A DNA stretch of 64,000 nucleotides from Cupriavidus sp. (GCA_031180665.1 JAPSLP010000015.1:49187-113186); one strand, 5' to 3'; shown: positions 35,048 through 46,588, counted from the first letter of the stretch. Program-made: numbers and translations. Notes: generated by a model not told the origin, from the letters alone.

Positions 35048-36598
35048 ATGTCCGTCTCCTACCTGACATCCATCTCAACTGCGCAGCCCCATGCCGCCAA
35101 GGACTTGTTCGAGTCGAAGTTGTGTTTCCCGGAACTGACCGCCGAACAGCTGGCGACGTTTATCGAAAATGCCGAGAGGCTGATCCTTCAGGAACAGCGA
35201 ATCAAACTGTCCATCAACGGGACTGTCCTGCCCCTGGCGGAGATGGCACGCAATAGCAATGACAGGGAGGGAGCCGTCATTCTGAAAGGCATCGCCGACG
35301 CCTTGCCCCGCGCTTTCCGGGATCATGCAGACCCCCAGCTTCGCGATTTGGCCTTTTATGAAGCCGCGGGCCTGATCGCCAGCCCGGCTTTCTGGCAGGC
35401 AACTGAAGACGCACTGAGAATGACGGTGAACCGGGACGCCACCAGCGGTGATATCCGCCTGGACAACGCATCGCAGCTGGGAATGAACGTCACGCTTTCC
35501 AAGGACGGGAAAAACCTTGAGTGCCATCTCAGCGCCTCTTGGAGGGAGTTCACTGCCGGTGGGGAATGGCATGCCCTGACCGGTCTTGACCCAGCGATGA
35601 AGGCGGCCGTGCGGATGCTGATCCCGCTGGAGCGAAAATCAGATGGGCACGAAGTCCAGGCGAACATCTTCTATCTGGATGTCAACAGCCCGGTGCCTGC
35701 AATCGTCAGCAAGCTGAAGGAACGGCAGACCACGCTGCCTCAGGACCTTCTCAATGCGCTGGCCAGCATTCCGCTGCTGGGGCGCCTGTTCCGCGGCGTG
35801 CAGATCAAGGTGCGTGTCGGCGAGAATTTCCCGGACCGCGGGATCGCCTATATTCCGGCCAATCTCAGCGACAGACCGTGGGTCGGCACGGGACATACGA
35901 GGCATGTGGAAAACCACCTCGCCAAGTGTACCCACATCACCGCGAAACGACTGACGCGCCGGCCAAACGCGACCCGGCCACTGACTCGCGCCATGATATC
36001 GCCGCCGGCAAATTCAAACCAGGTCGCTCCGTTGAAGGTGTTGTTGGATCACCGACCGCCCGAATTGCGAAGCAAGGTCAATATTGTGGAAGGCATGGAT
36101 TACCCAGCGCTCCAAGGTGGGGGGAATCCCGAAGCACCGGACGGGATTGGCCGGCACCTCGACGATATTCCACCGCCCCCGCCTGAGATTCCCCCGATCG
36201 GCCCCACGGTCGTGGACCTTCAATTGCAGGTACAGACGTTGCAACAATCGTTGGAGGCGGAACGGCAGGCGCGACAGGCGACCGATACCGAACGCGATGC
36301 GCTGAACACGGAAATCCAGGGGCTTCGGCAACAACTCGAAGCCGGAGTGCAGGAACGGGCAATACTAAGCGAGAAATTGGACATCGCGCACGCGAATTAC
36401 GGGAAGGCGCATACCGCGGCTGTGGCCGCGCACAGCCCCCATTTCGTCACAATGCCGCCGACCGTGGAGGCCAGCAACGCCGCCCAAGGCGGCAGCAACC
36501 GCGCCCATTCGTTATCGGCGTCACGCCACACCCGATTGACCGCCGCGCGTGCTGGCAGTACGACAACCACGACGACGACGGACGACAACGGCAAGTGA
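35048..36598 (+). CDS. Unrecognised 516-residue protein with C-terminal coiled coil
   Basis: I do not recognise this protein. It has no signal peptide, membrane segment or catalytic motif that I can name. Residues 1-280 look globular (NGTVLPLAEMARNSND, DPQLRDLAFYEAAGLIASPAFW). Residues of about 285-330 are basic and Thr/Arg-rich. A Pro run (PPPPPEIPPIG) near 385 leads into a coiled coil of about 50 residues (LQVQTLQQSLEAERQARQ...). The tail is Ser/Thr-rich and ends in seven Thr and an acidic DDNGK. Codon use is visibly less G+C-biased than in flanking genes, which suggests later acquisition. A secreted effector or structural protein is possible, but this is speculation. Confidence 0.8.
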   Translation: MSVSYLTSISTAQPHAAKDLFESKLCFPELTAEQLATFIENAERLILQEQRIKLSINGTVLPLAEMARNSNDREGAVILKGIADALPRAFRDHADPQLRDLAFYEAAGLIASPAFWQATEDALRMTVNRDATSGDIRLDNASQLGMNVTLSKDGKNLECHLSASWREFTAGGEWHALTGLDPAMKAAVRMLIPLERKSDGHEVQANIFYLDVNSPVPAIVSKLKERQTTLPQDLLNALASIPLLGRLFRGVQIKVRVGENFPDRGIAYIPANLSDRPWVGTGHTRHVENHLAKCTHITAKRLTRRPNATRPLTRAMISPPANSNQVAPLKVLLDHRPPELRSKVNIVEGMDYPALQGGGNPEAPDGIGRHLDDIPPPPPEIPPIGPTVVDLQLQVQTLQQSLEAERQARQATDTERDALNTEIQGLRQQLEAGVQERAILSEKLDIAHANYGKAHTAAVAAHSPHFVTMPPTVEASNAAQGGSNRAHSLSASRHTRLTAARAGSTTTTTTTDDNGK

Positions 36599-36671
36599 AG
36601 GGGATTGGACGGTTCGATTGCCGTCTTTACGAGGTTGCGGCAGCTCGGCGGCCGCAACCGCCGCCCCCGCC

Positions 36672-37604
36672 TCAGGCGGCGACGTCCGCCATGCCGGTTC
36701 CAAGCTCCCCGATCACCGCTCCCAACTGCTCGCGCAGCCACCGGTTCGCGCCGTCGTTTTCCCCGCCCGCATGCCAGTACAGATGCAGTTCGAGCGTGGG
36801 TACCTTGAACGGCAGCGTCAGCAGGCGGTTGCCGTACGCCTCGTTGGCGATGCGCGCATAGCGCAGCGGCAGCGTCGCCAGCAAGTCGGTGCAACTGACG
36901 ATGCGGCACGCCGCCGCGTAGTGCTGGCAGCGCAGCCGGACCCGCCGCGTCATACCCATCCGGTGCAGGGCCTGGTCCTCCAGGCCCGCACCGCGCCGCC
37001 GCGACGACACATGCACGTGCTCGGCGGCCAGATAGCGCTCCAGCGTCAGTTCCTTTTTCACCAGCGGATGGTCGCGCCGGGCCAGCACCACCATCGGGTC
37101 GGCCATGAACGGCGCGTGGTGGATGGCCGGAGAGACCGGCAGCAGGATATCGATCGCGGCATCGAGCGTGCCGGCCAGCAGCTCCGATTCCATCTCGCGG
37201 CGATCGAAGCGGACCGCGGCAATGTCGACGTGCGGCGCCACCGCGGCGACGCGCGACATCAGCGGCGGCAGCAGTGTCGACTCCAGCGCGTCGCGCATGC
37301 CGATGGTGAAGCGCCGCACCGTCGCGGCGGGATCGAAATGCGGCGTGTCCTGCAGCGTGCGCGCGAACGACTGCAGCGCGGTGCGCACCTCCCCGGCCAG
37401 CGAGCGTGCCAGCGGGGTCGGTGCCATGCCCTGCCCGCGCCGCTCGAACAGCGGGTCGTCGAACAGCGTGCGCAATCGGCCGAGCGCATGGCTGACCGCC
37501 GGCTGCGTCAGGTTCAGCTGCCGGGCGGCCGCCGTGATGCTGCCTTCCGTATAGATGGCGTCAAACACGACAAACAGATTCAGGTCGATGCGGGAGAGCT
37601 GCAT
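36672..37604 (-). CDS. LysR-family transcriptional regulator (NodD/NahR-like)
   Basis: This 310-residue LysR protein begins MQLSRIDLNLFVVFDAIYTEGS with helix-turn-helix ITAAARQLNLTQPAVSHALGRLR, of the branch that includes NahR, NodD and LinR. The effector domain follows (RRFTIGMRDALESTLLPPL). It is divergent from an acyl-CoA dehydrogenase gene, its probable target. Two copies of CCATCGAATC in the shared intergenic region are candidate binding sites. Confidence 0.93.
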   Translation of the reverse strand: MQLSRIDLNLFVVFDAIYTEGSITAAARQLNLTQPAVSHALGRLRTLFDDPLFERRGQGMAPTPLARSLAGEVRTALQSFARTLQDTPHFDPAATVRRFTIGMRDALESTLLPPLMSRVAAVAPHVDIAAVRFDRREMESELLAGTLDAAIDILLPVSPAIHHAPFMADPMVVLARRDHPLVKKELTLERYLAAEHVHVSSRRRGAGLEDQALHRMGMTRRVRLRCQHYAAACRIVSCTDLLATLPLRYARIANEAYGNRLLTLPFKVPTLELHLYWHAGGENDGANRWLREQLGAVIGELGTGMADVAA

Positions 37605-37640
37605 GTCGGCGATTGTGTCACGGAATGCAGCAGATTGATA

Positions 37641-37682
37641 CCATCGAATCCAGAAAATTCATTTTTCATATTCCATCGAATC
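37641..37682. promoter_or_regulatory. Direct repeats CCATCGAATC, candidate LysR sites
   Basis: Identical ten-base sequences at 37641-37650 and 37673-37682 are exactly 32 bases apart (three helical turns), with an A+T-rich stretch between. They lie in the 192-base region between the divergent LysR and acyl-CoA dehydrogenase genes. Confidence 0.5.
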
Positions 37683-37796
37683 GGATAGAGTGGCCCCAGT
37701 CGGCGTATATCGCGCCCGCCCGCCGCCTGCCGCACCGCCGCTGTACGGTCCGGCAACCGCGACGGGGCCAAATCGCAGGGGTTGTGAGGAGACACC

Positions 37797-39059
37797 ATGG
37801 ATTTCGAGTACTCGCCCAAGGTCAAGGAAATGCGCGCCAGGCTGCTGGCTTTCTTCGACCAGCACATCTATCCGAACGAAAAGCGCTTCCACGCCGAGAT
37901 CCAGGCCAATCGCAAGGCCGGCAACGCCTGGGTGCCGAGCAAGCTGATCGAGGAGCTGAAGCCGCTGGCGCGCGAGGCGGGCCTGTGGAACCTGTTCCTG
38001 CCGCGCTCGCCGCGTGCGCCGGAAGGGCTGTCCAATCTGGAATACGCGCCGATGTGCGAGATCATGGGCCGCGTGCCCTGGTCGCCGGAGGTGTTCAACT
38101 GCGCCGCGCCCGACACCGGCAACATGGAAACGCTGGAGCGCTACGCCTCCGAGGAACTGAAGGACAAGTGGCTGGAGCCGCTGCTGCGCGGCGAGATCCG
38201 CTCGGCCTTCCTGATGACCGAGCCCGACGTGGCGTCGTCGGACGCGACCAATATCCGCTGCCGCATCGAGCGCGACGGCGACCACTACGTGATCAACGGC
38301 ACCAAGTGGTGGTCGTCGGGTGCCGGCGACCCCCGCTGCAAGGTCTATATCGTGATGGGCAAGACCAATCCCGATGCAGGCCGCCACGAGCAGCAGTCGA
38401 TGATCGTGGTGCCGGCCGATACGCCGGGGATCACCGTCAAGCGCCATCTGCCGGTGTTCGGCTATGACGATGCGCCGCACGGCCACATGGAGATCGAACT
38501 GAAGAACGTGCGCGTGCCGGCGGAGAACATCCTGCTTGGCGAAGGCCGCGGCTTCGAAATCGCGCAGGGCCGCCTCGGCCCGGGCCGCATTCACCACTGC
38601 ATGCGCAGCATCGGCGTGGCCGAGCGCGCGCTCGAACTGATGTGCAAGCGCAGCCTGGACCGGGTCGCCTTCGGCAAGCAGATTGCCCGCCAGGGCGTCA
38701 CGCAGGAACGCATCGCCGAGGCCCGCTGCGAGATCGAGATGGCGCGCCTGCTGACGCTGAAGGCCGCGTACATGATGGACACGGTCGGCAACAAGGTGGC
38801 CAAGGCCGAAATCGCGATGATCAAGGTGGTGGCGCCGAACGTCGCGCTGAAGGTCATCGACTGGGCGATCCAGGTGCATGGCGCCGCCGGCGTGTCGGAA
38901 GACTTCCCGCTGGCCTCGTGGTGGGCGCATCAGCGCACGCTGCGTCTGGCCGACGGTCCGGACGAGGTGCACCGCAACGCGATCGCCAAACTGGAATTGG
39001 CCAAGCATATGAGCCTGAATCCGGACGAGATCCAGATGCCGGTCACGCGCGGCGGCTGA
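37797..39059 (+). CDS. Acyl-CoA dehydrogenase (ACAD11-like)
   Basis: This 420-residue flavoenzyme introduces the alpha-beta double bond in acyl-CoA. It has the FAD/substrate motif [17 protein letters not shown], the C-terminal [21 protein letters not shown], and [34 protein letters not shown]. The long N-terminus and the [13 protein letters not shown] end match the ACAD10/11 group acting on long or unusual chains. It is divergent from a LysR regulator and followed by a terminator, so it is a single-gene unit. Confidence 0.93.
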   Translation: MDFEYSPKVKEMRARLLAFFDQHIYPNEKRFHAEIQANRKAGNAWVPSKLIEELKPLAREAGLWNLFLPRSPRAPEGLSNLEYAPMCEIMGRVPWSPEVFNCAAPDTGNMETLERYASEELKDKWLEPLLRGEIRSAFLMTEPDVASSDATNIRCRIERDGDHYVINGTKWWSSGAGDPRCKVYIVMGKTNPDAGRHEQQSMIVVPADTPGITVKRHLPVFGYDDAPHGHMEIELKNVRVPAENILLGEGRGFEIAQGRLGPGRIHHCMRSIGVAERALELMCKRSLDRVAFGKQIARQGVTQERIAEARCEIEMARLLTLKAAYMMDTVGNKVAKAEIAMIKVVAPNVALKVIDWAIQVHGAAGVSEDFPLASWWAHQRTLRLADGPDEVHRNAIAKLELAKHMSLNPDEIQMPVTRGG

Positions 39060-39139
39060 TGCCGTCGCCCCGATAAAAACATGCGGCGGCCACCCGACCG
39101 CACGACTCCAGGGCAGCTGCGCCGGCAGCGAGCCATCCA

Positions 39140-39165
39140 CGCGCAGCCTGTCTGCGCGTTTTTTT
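39140..39165 (+). terminator. Intrinsic terminator after acyl-CoA dehydrogenase
   Basis: CGCGCAG (39140-39146) pairs with CTGCGCG (39152-39158) over a five-base loop, followed by seven T. Confidence 0.9.
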
Positions 39166-39252
39166 CTTCTGTGATTAAATGCGTCGGTCCATTCAACCGG
39201 TGCGCTCCGCTGGCGAGTCGGCGGCGCCCTCTCCCGTCCAGGAGCTTGCTCG

Positions 39253-39945
39253 ATGATCGATGTCTACAGCTGGGCCACGCCCAATGGCCACAAGGTTCAT
39301 ATCATGCTGGAAGAGTGCGGCCTGCCCTACCAGGTGCACCCCATCAATATCGGTGCCGGCGACCAGTTCGGCGAGGAATTTCTGAGAATCAGCCCGAACA
39401 ACAAGATCCCCGCGATCGTCGACAGCGAAGGGCCGGACGGCAAACCGATCTCGCTGTTCGAATCGGGCGCGATCCTGGTGTATCTGGCGGGCAAGACCGG
39501 CAAGTTTCTGCCCGAGGACGTGCGCGGCAAATACGAAACGCTGCAATGGCTGATGTTCCAGATGGGCGGTGTCGGTCCGATGCTGGGCCAGGCGCATCAT
39601 TTCCGCATCTATGCGCCGGAGAAAATCGAATATGCGGTCCAGCGCTATACCAATGAAGCGCGCCGCCTCTATGGCGTGATCGACAAGCAGTTGTCCAATC
39701 GCCCCTGGCTGGCCGGGGACGAATATACGATCGCCGATATCGCGACCTTCCCGTGGCTGCGCAGCTGGCAGAACCAGGGCGTCGACCTGGACGACTATCC
39801 CCACCTGAAGCGCTGGTTCAATACGATCGCCGAACGGCCCGCGGTCAAGCGCGGCGTCGAGGTACTGGCACGCGAACGCAAGCCGCTGCATACCGAGAAA
39901 GAACGCGAGATCCTGTTCGGCGCCACGCAATACGCGCGCCGCTGA
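39253..39945 (+). CDS. Glutathione S-transferase, YfcG/Ure2-like (Nu class)
   Basis: This 230-residue GST starts MIDVYSWATPNGHKVHIMLEE, the pattern of the YfcG/YghU group, which shows disulfide-bond reductase activity with glutathione. The active site Thr-Pro-Asn-Gly is in ATPNGHKV. SPNNKIPAIVD and LFESGAILVYLA bind glutathione. The C-terminal domain has AGDEYTIADIATFPWLRSW. It is unlike the other GST in this window. It stands alone after a terminator. Confidence 0.94.
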   Translation: MIDVYSWATPNGHKVHIMLEECGLPYQVHPINIGAGDQFGEEFLRISPNNKIPAIVDSEGPDGKPISLFESGAILVYLAGKTGKFLPEDVRGKYETLQWLMFQMGGVGPMLGQAHHFRIYAPEKIEYAVQRYTNEARRLYGVIDKQLSNRPWLAGDEYTIADIATFPWLRSWQNQGVDLDDYPHLKRWFNTIAERPAVKRGVEVLARERKPLHTEKEREILFGATQYARR

Positions 39946-40393
39946 GCGGGCGGCGCCGCGGGCGAGGCTCGCTGCGCCGTCTTCCGCCTCACGCCCCGCA
40001 GTCCCCCGCCGGCCGTACCGCCGCGGCCGGCTCCCGTCTCACTTGTTGCCAGCGTACCCTTGCTGCGGCAACCTCTCGCCGCTTTCGGGTGCTTCAGCAC
40101 GCCCTTCGCCGGCCTCCCATCCGCTCAAATTAACGGCCAACAACGAACCTATCGTTATCGGACACGCGGATTCAGGTGAATACCTGTATGACATTCGCTG
40201 CTGTCCATGCGAAAACAGTGAACCGCGGCTCTCGTTTCGCCGTCGCCCATCCGATTTTCGACAGTAAATGCAGCCTATAGGGCGAGTTCACACACTTTAT
40301 GTTGGCTGACACCGATTGTGCGACGGACTCTAGGATGTCGAGTCGACCGAGCCAATCCCTTAACTTCCTTCGAGTTCACATCTTGTCCAAACC
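39946..40393. other. Intergenic region upstream of the XRE regulator
   Basis: This 448-base stretch holds no convincing gene. The first 170 bases are GC-rich; the rest is clearly more A+T-rich, with short frames lacking codon bias. Self-regulation sites for the XRE protein are likely here, but no clean palindrome or promoter pair could be fixed. Confidence 0.5.
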
Positions 40394-40774
40394 ATGGTCG
40401 GCGATCCTCTCAAGCAATTTGGCCAACGCCTGACGGCCCTGCGCAAACAAAGGGGCTGGTCTCAGGAAAAGCTGGCCCTCGAAAGCGGAATGGCACGTTC
40501 CTATCTCAGCGGCATCGAACGCGGACTGCGTAATGTAGCGCTGATCAACATCTGCACACTGGCCGATACCCTCGGCGTCCCTCCCGGCGAAATGTTGAAG
40601 TTCGATGGCGAAAACTCGGTGTTGACAGTCGAGGAATTACGGGTCCCATTTGGCGGCGAGGAAAGCACCGCGCAACGCAATGCGCGGCGGTATATGGCAA
40701 GGCTCGACAATGACGACCAGGACCTGGTCGCCTCGGTGGCAAGGGCCCTCGCCCGCAAGCGCAACAACACCTAG
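40394..40774 (+). CDS. XRE-family helix-turn-helix regulator
   Basis: This 126-residue DNA-binding protein has an N-terminal Cro/C1-type helix-turn-helix domain (LKQFGQRLTALRKQRGWSQEKLALESGMARSYLSGIERG, residues 6-44) and a short acidic then basic C-terminus ending RALARKRNNT. It resembles small SinR/ClgR-like regulators. It converges on ureG with 31 bases between the stops. The targets are unknown. Its long A+T-richer upstream region sets it apart from neighbours. Confidence 0.88.
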   Translation: MVGDPLKQFGQRLTALRKQRGWSQEKLALESGMARSYLSGIERGLRNVALINICTLADTLGVPPGEMLKFDGENSVLTVEELRVPFGGEESTAQRNARRYMARLDNDDQDLVASVARALARKRNNT

Positions 40775-40805
40775 TGCATCCTGTCCGCGGCGCCGCGCAT
40801 CGCGG

Positions 40806-41429
40806 CTATATCGCCAGCATGCCCTGCCGCTCGATAAAGCGGATTACCGCGTCAAGACCCTGCCCGGACTTGACGCTCCCCATCACGAAAGGCCGTTCCC
40901 CGCGCATCTTGCGCGCATCGCTTTCCATCACGTCGAGGTTGGCGCCGACATACGGGGCGAGATCGGTCTTGTTGATCACCAGCAGGTCGGACTTGGTGAT
41001 GCCCGGCCCGCCCTTGCGCGGAATCTTCTCGCCGCCGGCGACATCGATCACGTAGATCGTCAGATCGGACAATTCCGGGCTGAAGGTCGCCGCCAGATTG
41101 TCCCCACCGGACTCGATGAAGACCACGTCGGCATCGGGAAAGCGCGTCAGCATGCGGTCGACCGCCTCGAGGTTGATCGACGCGTCCTCGCGGATCGCGG
41201 TATGCGGGCAACCGCCGGTTTCCACGCCCATGATGCGCTCGGCCGGCAGCGCGCCGGAGATCGTCAGCAGGCGCTGGTCCTCCTTCGTGTAGATGTCGTT
41301 GGTGATCGCGACCAGGTCGTAGCGCTCGCGCATGGCCTTGCACAGCATCTCCAGCAAGGTGGTCTTGCCGGAGCCGACCGGGCCGCCGACGCCGACGCGC
41401 AGCGGAGGGAGTGTCTTGGTACGGGTCAT
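40806..41429 (-). CDS. ureG: Urease accessory GTPase UreG
   Basis: UreG is the GTPase that delivers nickel to apo-urease with UreF and UreD. It is 207 residues. The P-loop is [15 protein letters not shown] near residue 13. [16 protein letters not shown], the metal-binding [17 protein letters not shown] (Cys-Pro-His), [15 protein letters not shown] and [11 protein letters not shown] follow. It is the last gene of the urt-ure block, 32 bases after ureF. Confidence 0.97.
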   Translation of the reverse strand: MTRTKTLPPLRVGVGGPVGSGKTTLLEMLCKAMRERYDLVAITNDIYTKEDQRLLTISGALPAERIMGVETGGCPHTAIREDASINLEAVDRMLTRFPDADVVFIESGGDNLAATFSPELSDLTIYVIDVAGGEKIPRKGGPGITKSDLLVINKTDLAPYVGANLDVMESDARKMRGERPFVMGSVKSGQGLDAVIRFIERQGMLAI

Positions 41430-41461
41430 GATGTCTCGTCCGATTCGATGTGCGGCTGCGC

Positions 41462-42154
41462 TCAGGAGCGGAACAGCCGGGAATACTGCGTCTCGTGGCG
41501 CGCCGACAGCAGGCCCAGCATCGGCGACAGCGTCGACAGCGCGGGCGGTTCGGCATCCGCGCGACGCGTTGCCTCGGCCACGGCCTCGAGCACGCAGCTA
41601 TGCATGCCGCGCAGGATCTGCTGGCCCGCCACCTGCCCGAGCGGCACGGCCTTGATCGCCGCGGCGATCTGGTTCTCGGCCCAGTTGAAACAGTAGGCCG
41701 CCAGACCGTCGCACTCGTCGACCTGCAGCGCGACGCAGGCCGCCGCGAAGGCCGTCGGCAGGCACACCGGCGACAGCGCCGCAAGGGCATCGCGCAGCGC
41801 CGGTTCGCCCCATTCCATCTGCGCAATCAGCCGCGCCAGCGACCATCCCATCTGCTCGGTTTCCAGCCGCAGTTCGGCGCTCTCGCGGCTGCCGTGGAAC
41901 CAGTCGTTCCAGTGCCGCACGCGATCGCGATCGCCAGCGCACCATGCGCGATGCAGCAGCAGCCACAGCGGCCCTTCGGCATGCGCCTGCACGTGCAGCA
42001 GATTGTCGCGAATCCACTGCCGCACGCTGTCGGCATCGCGCACAATGCCGCAGTCGATCGCCGCTTCCAGCCCTTGCGAATAGCTGAAACCACCGATCGG
42101 CAGCGCGGGCGAGGCCAGATGCAGCAGCGAGAGCAGTTGAGGGAGCTGGGTCAT
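41462..42154 (-). CDS. ureF: Urease accessory protein UreF
   Basis: UreF is a helical protein of 230 residues that binds UreD and gates UreG during nickel insertion. Conserved parts are [49 protein letters not shown] and the C-terminal [11 protein letters not shown] 42154 is used. It overlaps the TGA of the DUF559 gene in an ATGA, and a GGGGGA ribosome site lies before it. So translation is coupled to an unrelated upstream gene, not to ureE as in most urease operons. Confidence 0.95.
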   Translation of the reverse strand: MTQLPQLLSLLHLASPALPIGGFSYSQGLEAAIDCGIVRDADSVRQWIRDNLLHVQAHAEGPLWLLLHRAWCAGDRDRVRHWNDWFHGSRESAELRLETEQMGWSLARLIAQMEWGEPALRDALAALSPVCLPTAFAAACVALQVDECDGLAAYCFNWAENQIAAAIKAVPLGQVAGQQILRGMHSCVLEAVAEATRRADAEPPALSTLSPMLGLLSARHETQYSRLFRS

Positions 42155-42801
42155 CGGTCCCCCGGTGACATCGCGCCTGGCGCAGCGCATCGCGAGGGAG
42201 ACGCCATGCCCTCTCCCCCAACCCCTTTCCCGCATGCGGGAGAGGGGAGAAAACCATCGCGACGGGAAGTCGCGGGCTTGCTTACGGCCTTGCGTGACCC
42301 TCCACCGCCGTCAGGTTCCCCTCTCTCGCTGGCGGGAGAGGGTAGAGAACAATCGCGGCGCGCAGTCGCTGCCGCGCCTGCAGGCCTTCCGGTGGATCGG
42401 CGTGGTCCCTGACCGGCACCACGCTCCCCTCTCCCGCATGCGGGAGAGGGGTTGGGGGAGAGGGCAGCCAGCGCTTCCATTTCGATGTGGATTCTTTCGA
42501 GCACGGCGGCAGTTTGCTGAAGCACCTCATGGTTCCAGAAGCGCAATATCTTCAGCCCTCGACCTGTGAGCCATGTATCGCGCTCGGTATCGGCACCATC
42601 CGCATGCTGCCCACCATCCGCCTCGATCACCAGGCCGGGTTGCGCGCACAGGGAATCGACGACATACGGCCCCACGGGGACTTGCCGCTTGAACTTGAAC
42701 TCCATCATGCGATGTGCCCGCAAAAAGAACCACAAGCGGTTCCCGGCGTCGGTCTGTCGCTGCCGCAATGTTTGCGCAAAGTTTCGATTGCCGGGGCACA
42801 T
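42151..42801 (-). CDS. DUF559 (VSR-like endonuclease fold) protein with repeat-derived tail
   Basis: Residues of about 10-115 match DUF559, a PD-(D/E)xK nuclease-like domain: [37 protein letters not shown], and [14 protein letters not shown]. The remaining 100 residues are low-complexity ([47 protein letters not shown]). They are translated from three copies of the dispersed CCCTCTCCC/GGGAGAGGG palindrome. The start ATG 42801 has GAGGTC upstream and lies 10 bases after ureE. The stop overlaps ureF (ATGA). The gene is an insertion in the urease operon. Whether the tail is functional is unknown. Confidence 0.8.
   Translation of the reverse strand: MCPGNRNFAQTLRQRQTDAGNRLWFFLRAHRMMEFKFKRQVPVGPYVVDSLCAQPGLVIEADGGQHADGADTERDTWLTGRGLKILRFWNHEVLQQTAAVLERIHIEMEALAALSPNPSPACGRGERGAGQGPRRSTGRPAGAAATARRDCSLPSPASERGEPDGGGGSRKAVSKPATSRRDGFLPSPACGKGVGGEGMASPSRCAAPGAMSPGDR
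42208..42463. repeat. Three copies of dispersed palindrome inside DUF559 gene
   Basis: Copies lie at about 42208-42250, 42317-42345 and 42425-42463. The core is CCCTCTCCCGCATGCGGGAG or a close variant, with outer CCCCAACCCC/GTTGGGGGAGAGGG flanks. All are kept open in the DUF559 reading frame. Confidence 0.88.
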
Positions 42802-42810
42802 AGCGAGACC

Positions 42811-43470
42811 TCAGTCCTCGTGATCGCAACCTGCATGATGCCCATGATGGTCATGCTCGTGGTGATGACCGTGCGTGTGCGTGTGCGTGTGCGGATGCGG
42901 ATGCGGATGCGGGTGTGGGTGCGAGTGCGAGTGCGAGTGCAAGTGCGAGTCCCCATGGTGCGCGTGAAACACCGCTTGCGCCGCCGCGTAGTCCTCGGCA
43001 AATGTCGCGTCGTGGCCGTGCTTGTGGCCGCCGCCGTAGGCGCCGGCCTCCGGCTCGAACGGCAGCTCGGCGCATTCGGCCTGCACGCCCAGGCGCATCA
43101 GCATGTCGGCCAGTACGGGGTCGTATTCGAGCCGCAGATAGTCGCGGCCGATCTCGACCGGTGTGTGCCGGTTGCCGAGGTGGTAGGCCGCGCGCATCAG
43201 CGCGTGCGGATCGTCGGCGCGCACCTGCAGCACCGATTCCGCGGCCGCCTGCACCGCGACGAACGTGCCGTCGGCGCTCACCAGCAGATCGCCACCGCGC
43301 AGCACGGTGCCGCGCGGCAGGAAGATCGCCGCTTCCTCGCCGTTGTCGAGCACGGCGCGCAGGCGGCTCTTGCTGCGATCGCCGAAAGGCAGCACCAGCT
43401 TCGGCGCCCGGCGCACCAGCACCGGCGCGATGCCGTGCGGCGCGGGAAGATGCTTGTCGATCTTGTGCAT
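42811..43470 (-). CDS. ureE: Urease nickel metallochaperone UreE with long His-rich tail
   Basis: UreE brings nickel to the UreG/UreF/UreD complex. It is 219 residues. The peptide-binding N-terminal domain ([24 protein letters not shown]) and the metal-binding domain ([16 protein letters not shown], with the conserved His in GNRHTP) are complete. The last 45 residues hold about 25 His in HS, HP, HT and HH repeats and end CDHED. The underlying DNA is a run of degenerate six-base repeats. Such tails store several nickel ions. It follows ureC by 2 bases. Confidence 0.95.
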   Translation of the reverse strand: MHKIDKHLPAPHGIAPVLVRRAPKLVLPFGDRSKSRLRAVLDNGEEAAIFLPRGTVLRGGDLLVSADGTFVAVQAAAESVLQVRADDPHALMRAAYHLGNRHTPVEIGRDYLRLEYDPVLADMLMRLGVQAECAELPFEPEAGAYGGGHKHGHDATFAEDYAAAQAVFHAHHGDSHLHSHSHSHPHPHPHPHPHTHTHTHGHHHEHDHHGHHAGCDHED

Positions 43471-43472
43471 GG

Positions 43473-45190
<1,718 letters not shown>

Positions 45191-45191
<1 letters not shown>

Positions 45192-45496
45192 CACAGCGCT
45201 CCCATGATCTTGCCGTTGAAGCCGTAGACGATGCGCGCGCCATCGAGGGCGACTAGCTCGACGGTGCGCGACTGCCCGGGCTCGAAGCGCACCGCGGTGC
45301 CGGCGGCGATATTGAGCCGGAAGCCGCGCGCGGCATCGCGATCGAAATCGAGCGCGGCGTTGGTCTCGTGGAAGTGAAAATGCGAGCCGACCTGGATCGG
45401 CCGGTCGCCGGTATTGGCGACCGCGAGCCGTATCGTCGCGCGGCCCGCGTTCAGTTCGAGCTCGCCGTCGGCGGGCATCAGTTCACCGGGGATCAT
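45191..45496 (-). CDS. ureB: Urease beta subunit UreB
   Basis: This 101-residue structural subunit of urease has [36 protein letters not shown] and [10 protein letters not shown], all family-typical. ATG 45496 has AGGAG upstream. It is separated from ureA by the ureJ/hupE gene, an order found in Cupriavidus and Ralstonia. The stop overlaps ureC. Confidence 0.97.
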
Positions 45497-45537
45497 GGCG
45501 TCTCCTGTCGTCGGTCGGTGCGTAGTCAGATCACCAA

Positions 45538-46194
45538 TCAGGCCACCATCAGCCCCACGCCATACAGCGCGACGCCGGCGCCAAGCGCCCGCGCGAGCCA
45601 CGGTGCATGCCGGCGCAGCACCGTACCCGCGGCGATGCCCGCCAGATGCAGCGCCATGGTCGCCAGCGCAAAGCCACCGACATAGGCGAGCACCGCCGGC
45701 AGCGCACCGGCGCTGGCCGGCAGTTCGGCACCGTGCGCATAGCCATGGAACAGTGCGAAGCCGCCGACCAGCGCCATCGCCACGCCGGCGGGCAGGCGCG
45801 CGCGCAGCGCGACCAACAGGCCCACCACCAGCAGCGAGGCGGCGATCATCGGCTCGACCGCGGGCAAGGCAAGGCCGGCAAGGCCGAGCGCGGCACCGAC
45901 TAGCATCAGCGCGACGAAGGCCAGCGGCACGCGCAGCACGCCGCTGCCCGCGCCCGCCGCCAGCGCGCTCCAGACGCCGACCGCCACCATCGCCAGCAGA
46001 TGGTCGGCACCGGTCAGCGGATGCAGCAGGCCCGAGGCCAGGCTGGCGCCGACGCTGGCCACATCGTGGCCCGGGTGGGCCAATGCCGGCCCGCTGGCAA
46101 GCACGGCAGCCGAAGCCGCGAGATGCGTGGCGACGCGCGCCACGCCGCGCGGCATGGCTTGTTGGAAGGAAAGGGAGCGAATGAAACCGGCCAT
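45538..46194 (-). CDS. ureJ: HupE/UreJ family membrane protein, probable nickel permease
   Basis: This 218-residue membrane protein has an N-terminal signal-like segment followed by HPGHD and about six transmembrane helices. Family motifs are [21 protein letters not shown] and [15 protein letters not shown], whose His/Asp residues can bind nickel. HupE/UreJ proteins import nickel for hydrogenase or urease, and the place between ureA and ureB fits. ATG 46194 is used. Confidence 0.93.
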   Translation of the reverse strand: MAGFIRSLSFQQAMPRGVARVATHLAASAAVLASGPALAHPGHDVASVGASLASGLLHPLTGADHLLAMVAVGVWSALAAGAGSGVLRVPLAFVALMLVGAALGLAGLALPAVEPMIAASLLVVGLLVALRARLPAGVAMALVGGFALFHGYAHGAELPASAGALPAVLAYVGGFALATMALHLAGIAAGTVLRRHAPWLARALGAGVALYGVGLMVA

Positions 46195-46285
46195 GTTGGT
46201 CCTCGGTGGAATACGGCAAATTCAGTCAGCGGCTGGAATGCGCGCGATACGTCCGGTGCGCAAATAAATAACCGCGCGATACGCG

Positions 46286-46588
46286 TCAGACGATCGGCTG
46301 GTGCACGGTGACCAGCTTGGTGCCATCGGGAAAGGTCGCCTCGACCTGGATCTCCGGGATCATCTCGGCGACGCCGTCCATCACGTCCTCGCGCGACAGC
46401 ACGGTGGTGCCGGCATGCATCAGCTCGGCGACGGTACGCCCATCGCGCGCGCCCTCCATGATCGCGGCGGTGATCAGCGCCACCGCCTCCGGATAGTTCA
46501 GCTTCAGCCCGCGCGCACGGCGGCGCTCGGCCAGCAGCGCGGCGGTGAAGATCAGCAGCTTGTCCTTCTCTCTTGGCGTCAGTTCCAT
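46286..46588 (-). CDS. ureA: Urease gamma subunit UreA
   Basis: This 100-residue smallest subunit of urease begins [23 protein letters not shown], with [13 protein letters not shown] and [21 protein letters not shown] sequence ([15 protein letters not shown]), as expected. It follows ureD by 67 bases and precedes ureJ. Confidence 0.98.
   Translation of the reverse strand: MELTPREKDKLLIFTAALLAERRRARGLKLNYPEAVALITAAIMEGARDGRTVAELMHAGTTVLSREDVMDGVAEMIPEIQVEATFPDGTKLVTVHQPIV

Noticed and set aside
40043..40267. Small frame of 74 codons in the gap before the XRE gene
   Set aside because: No ribosome site, no codon bias and no recognisable domain; the region looks regulatory.
42868..42950. Regular six-base repeats that might be taken for a CRISPR or minisatellite
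   Set aside because: They are in frame and encode the His-rich tail of UreE; no spacers are present.
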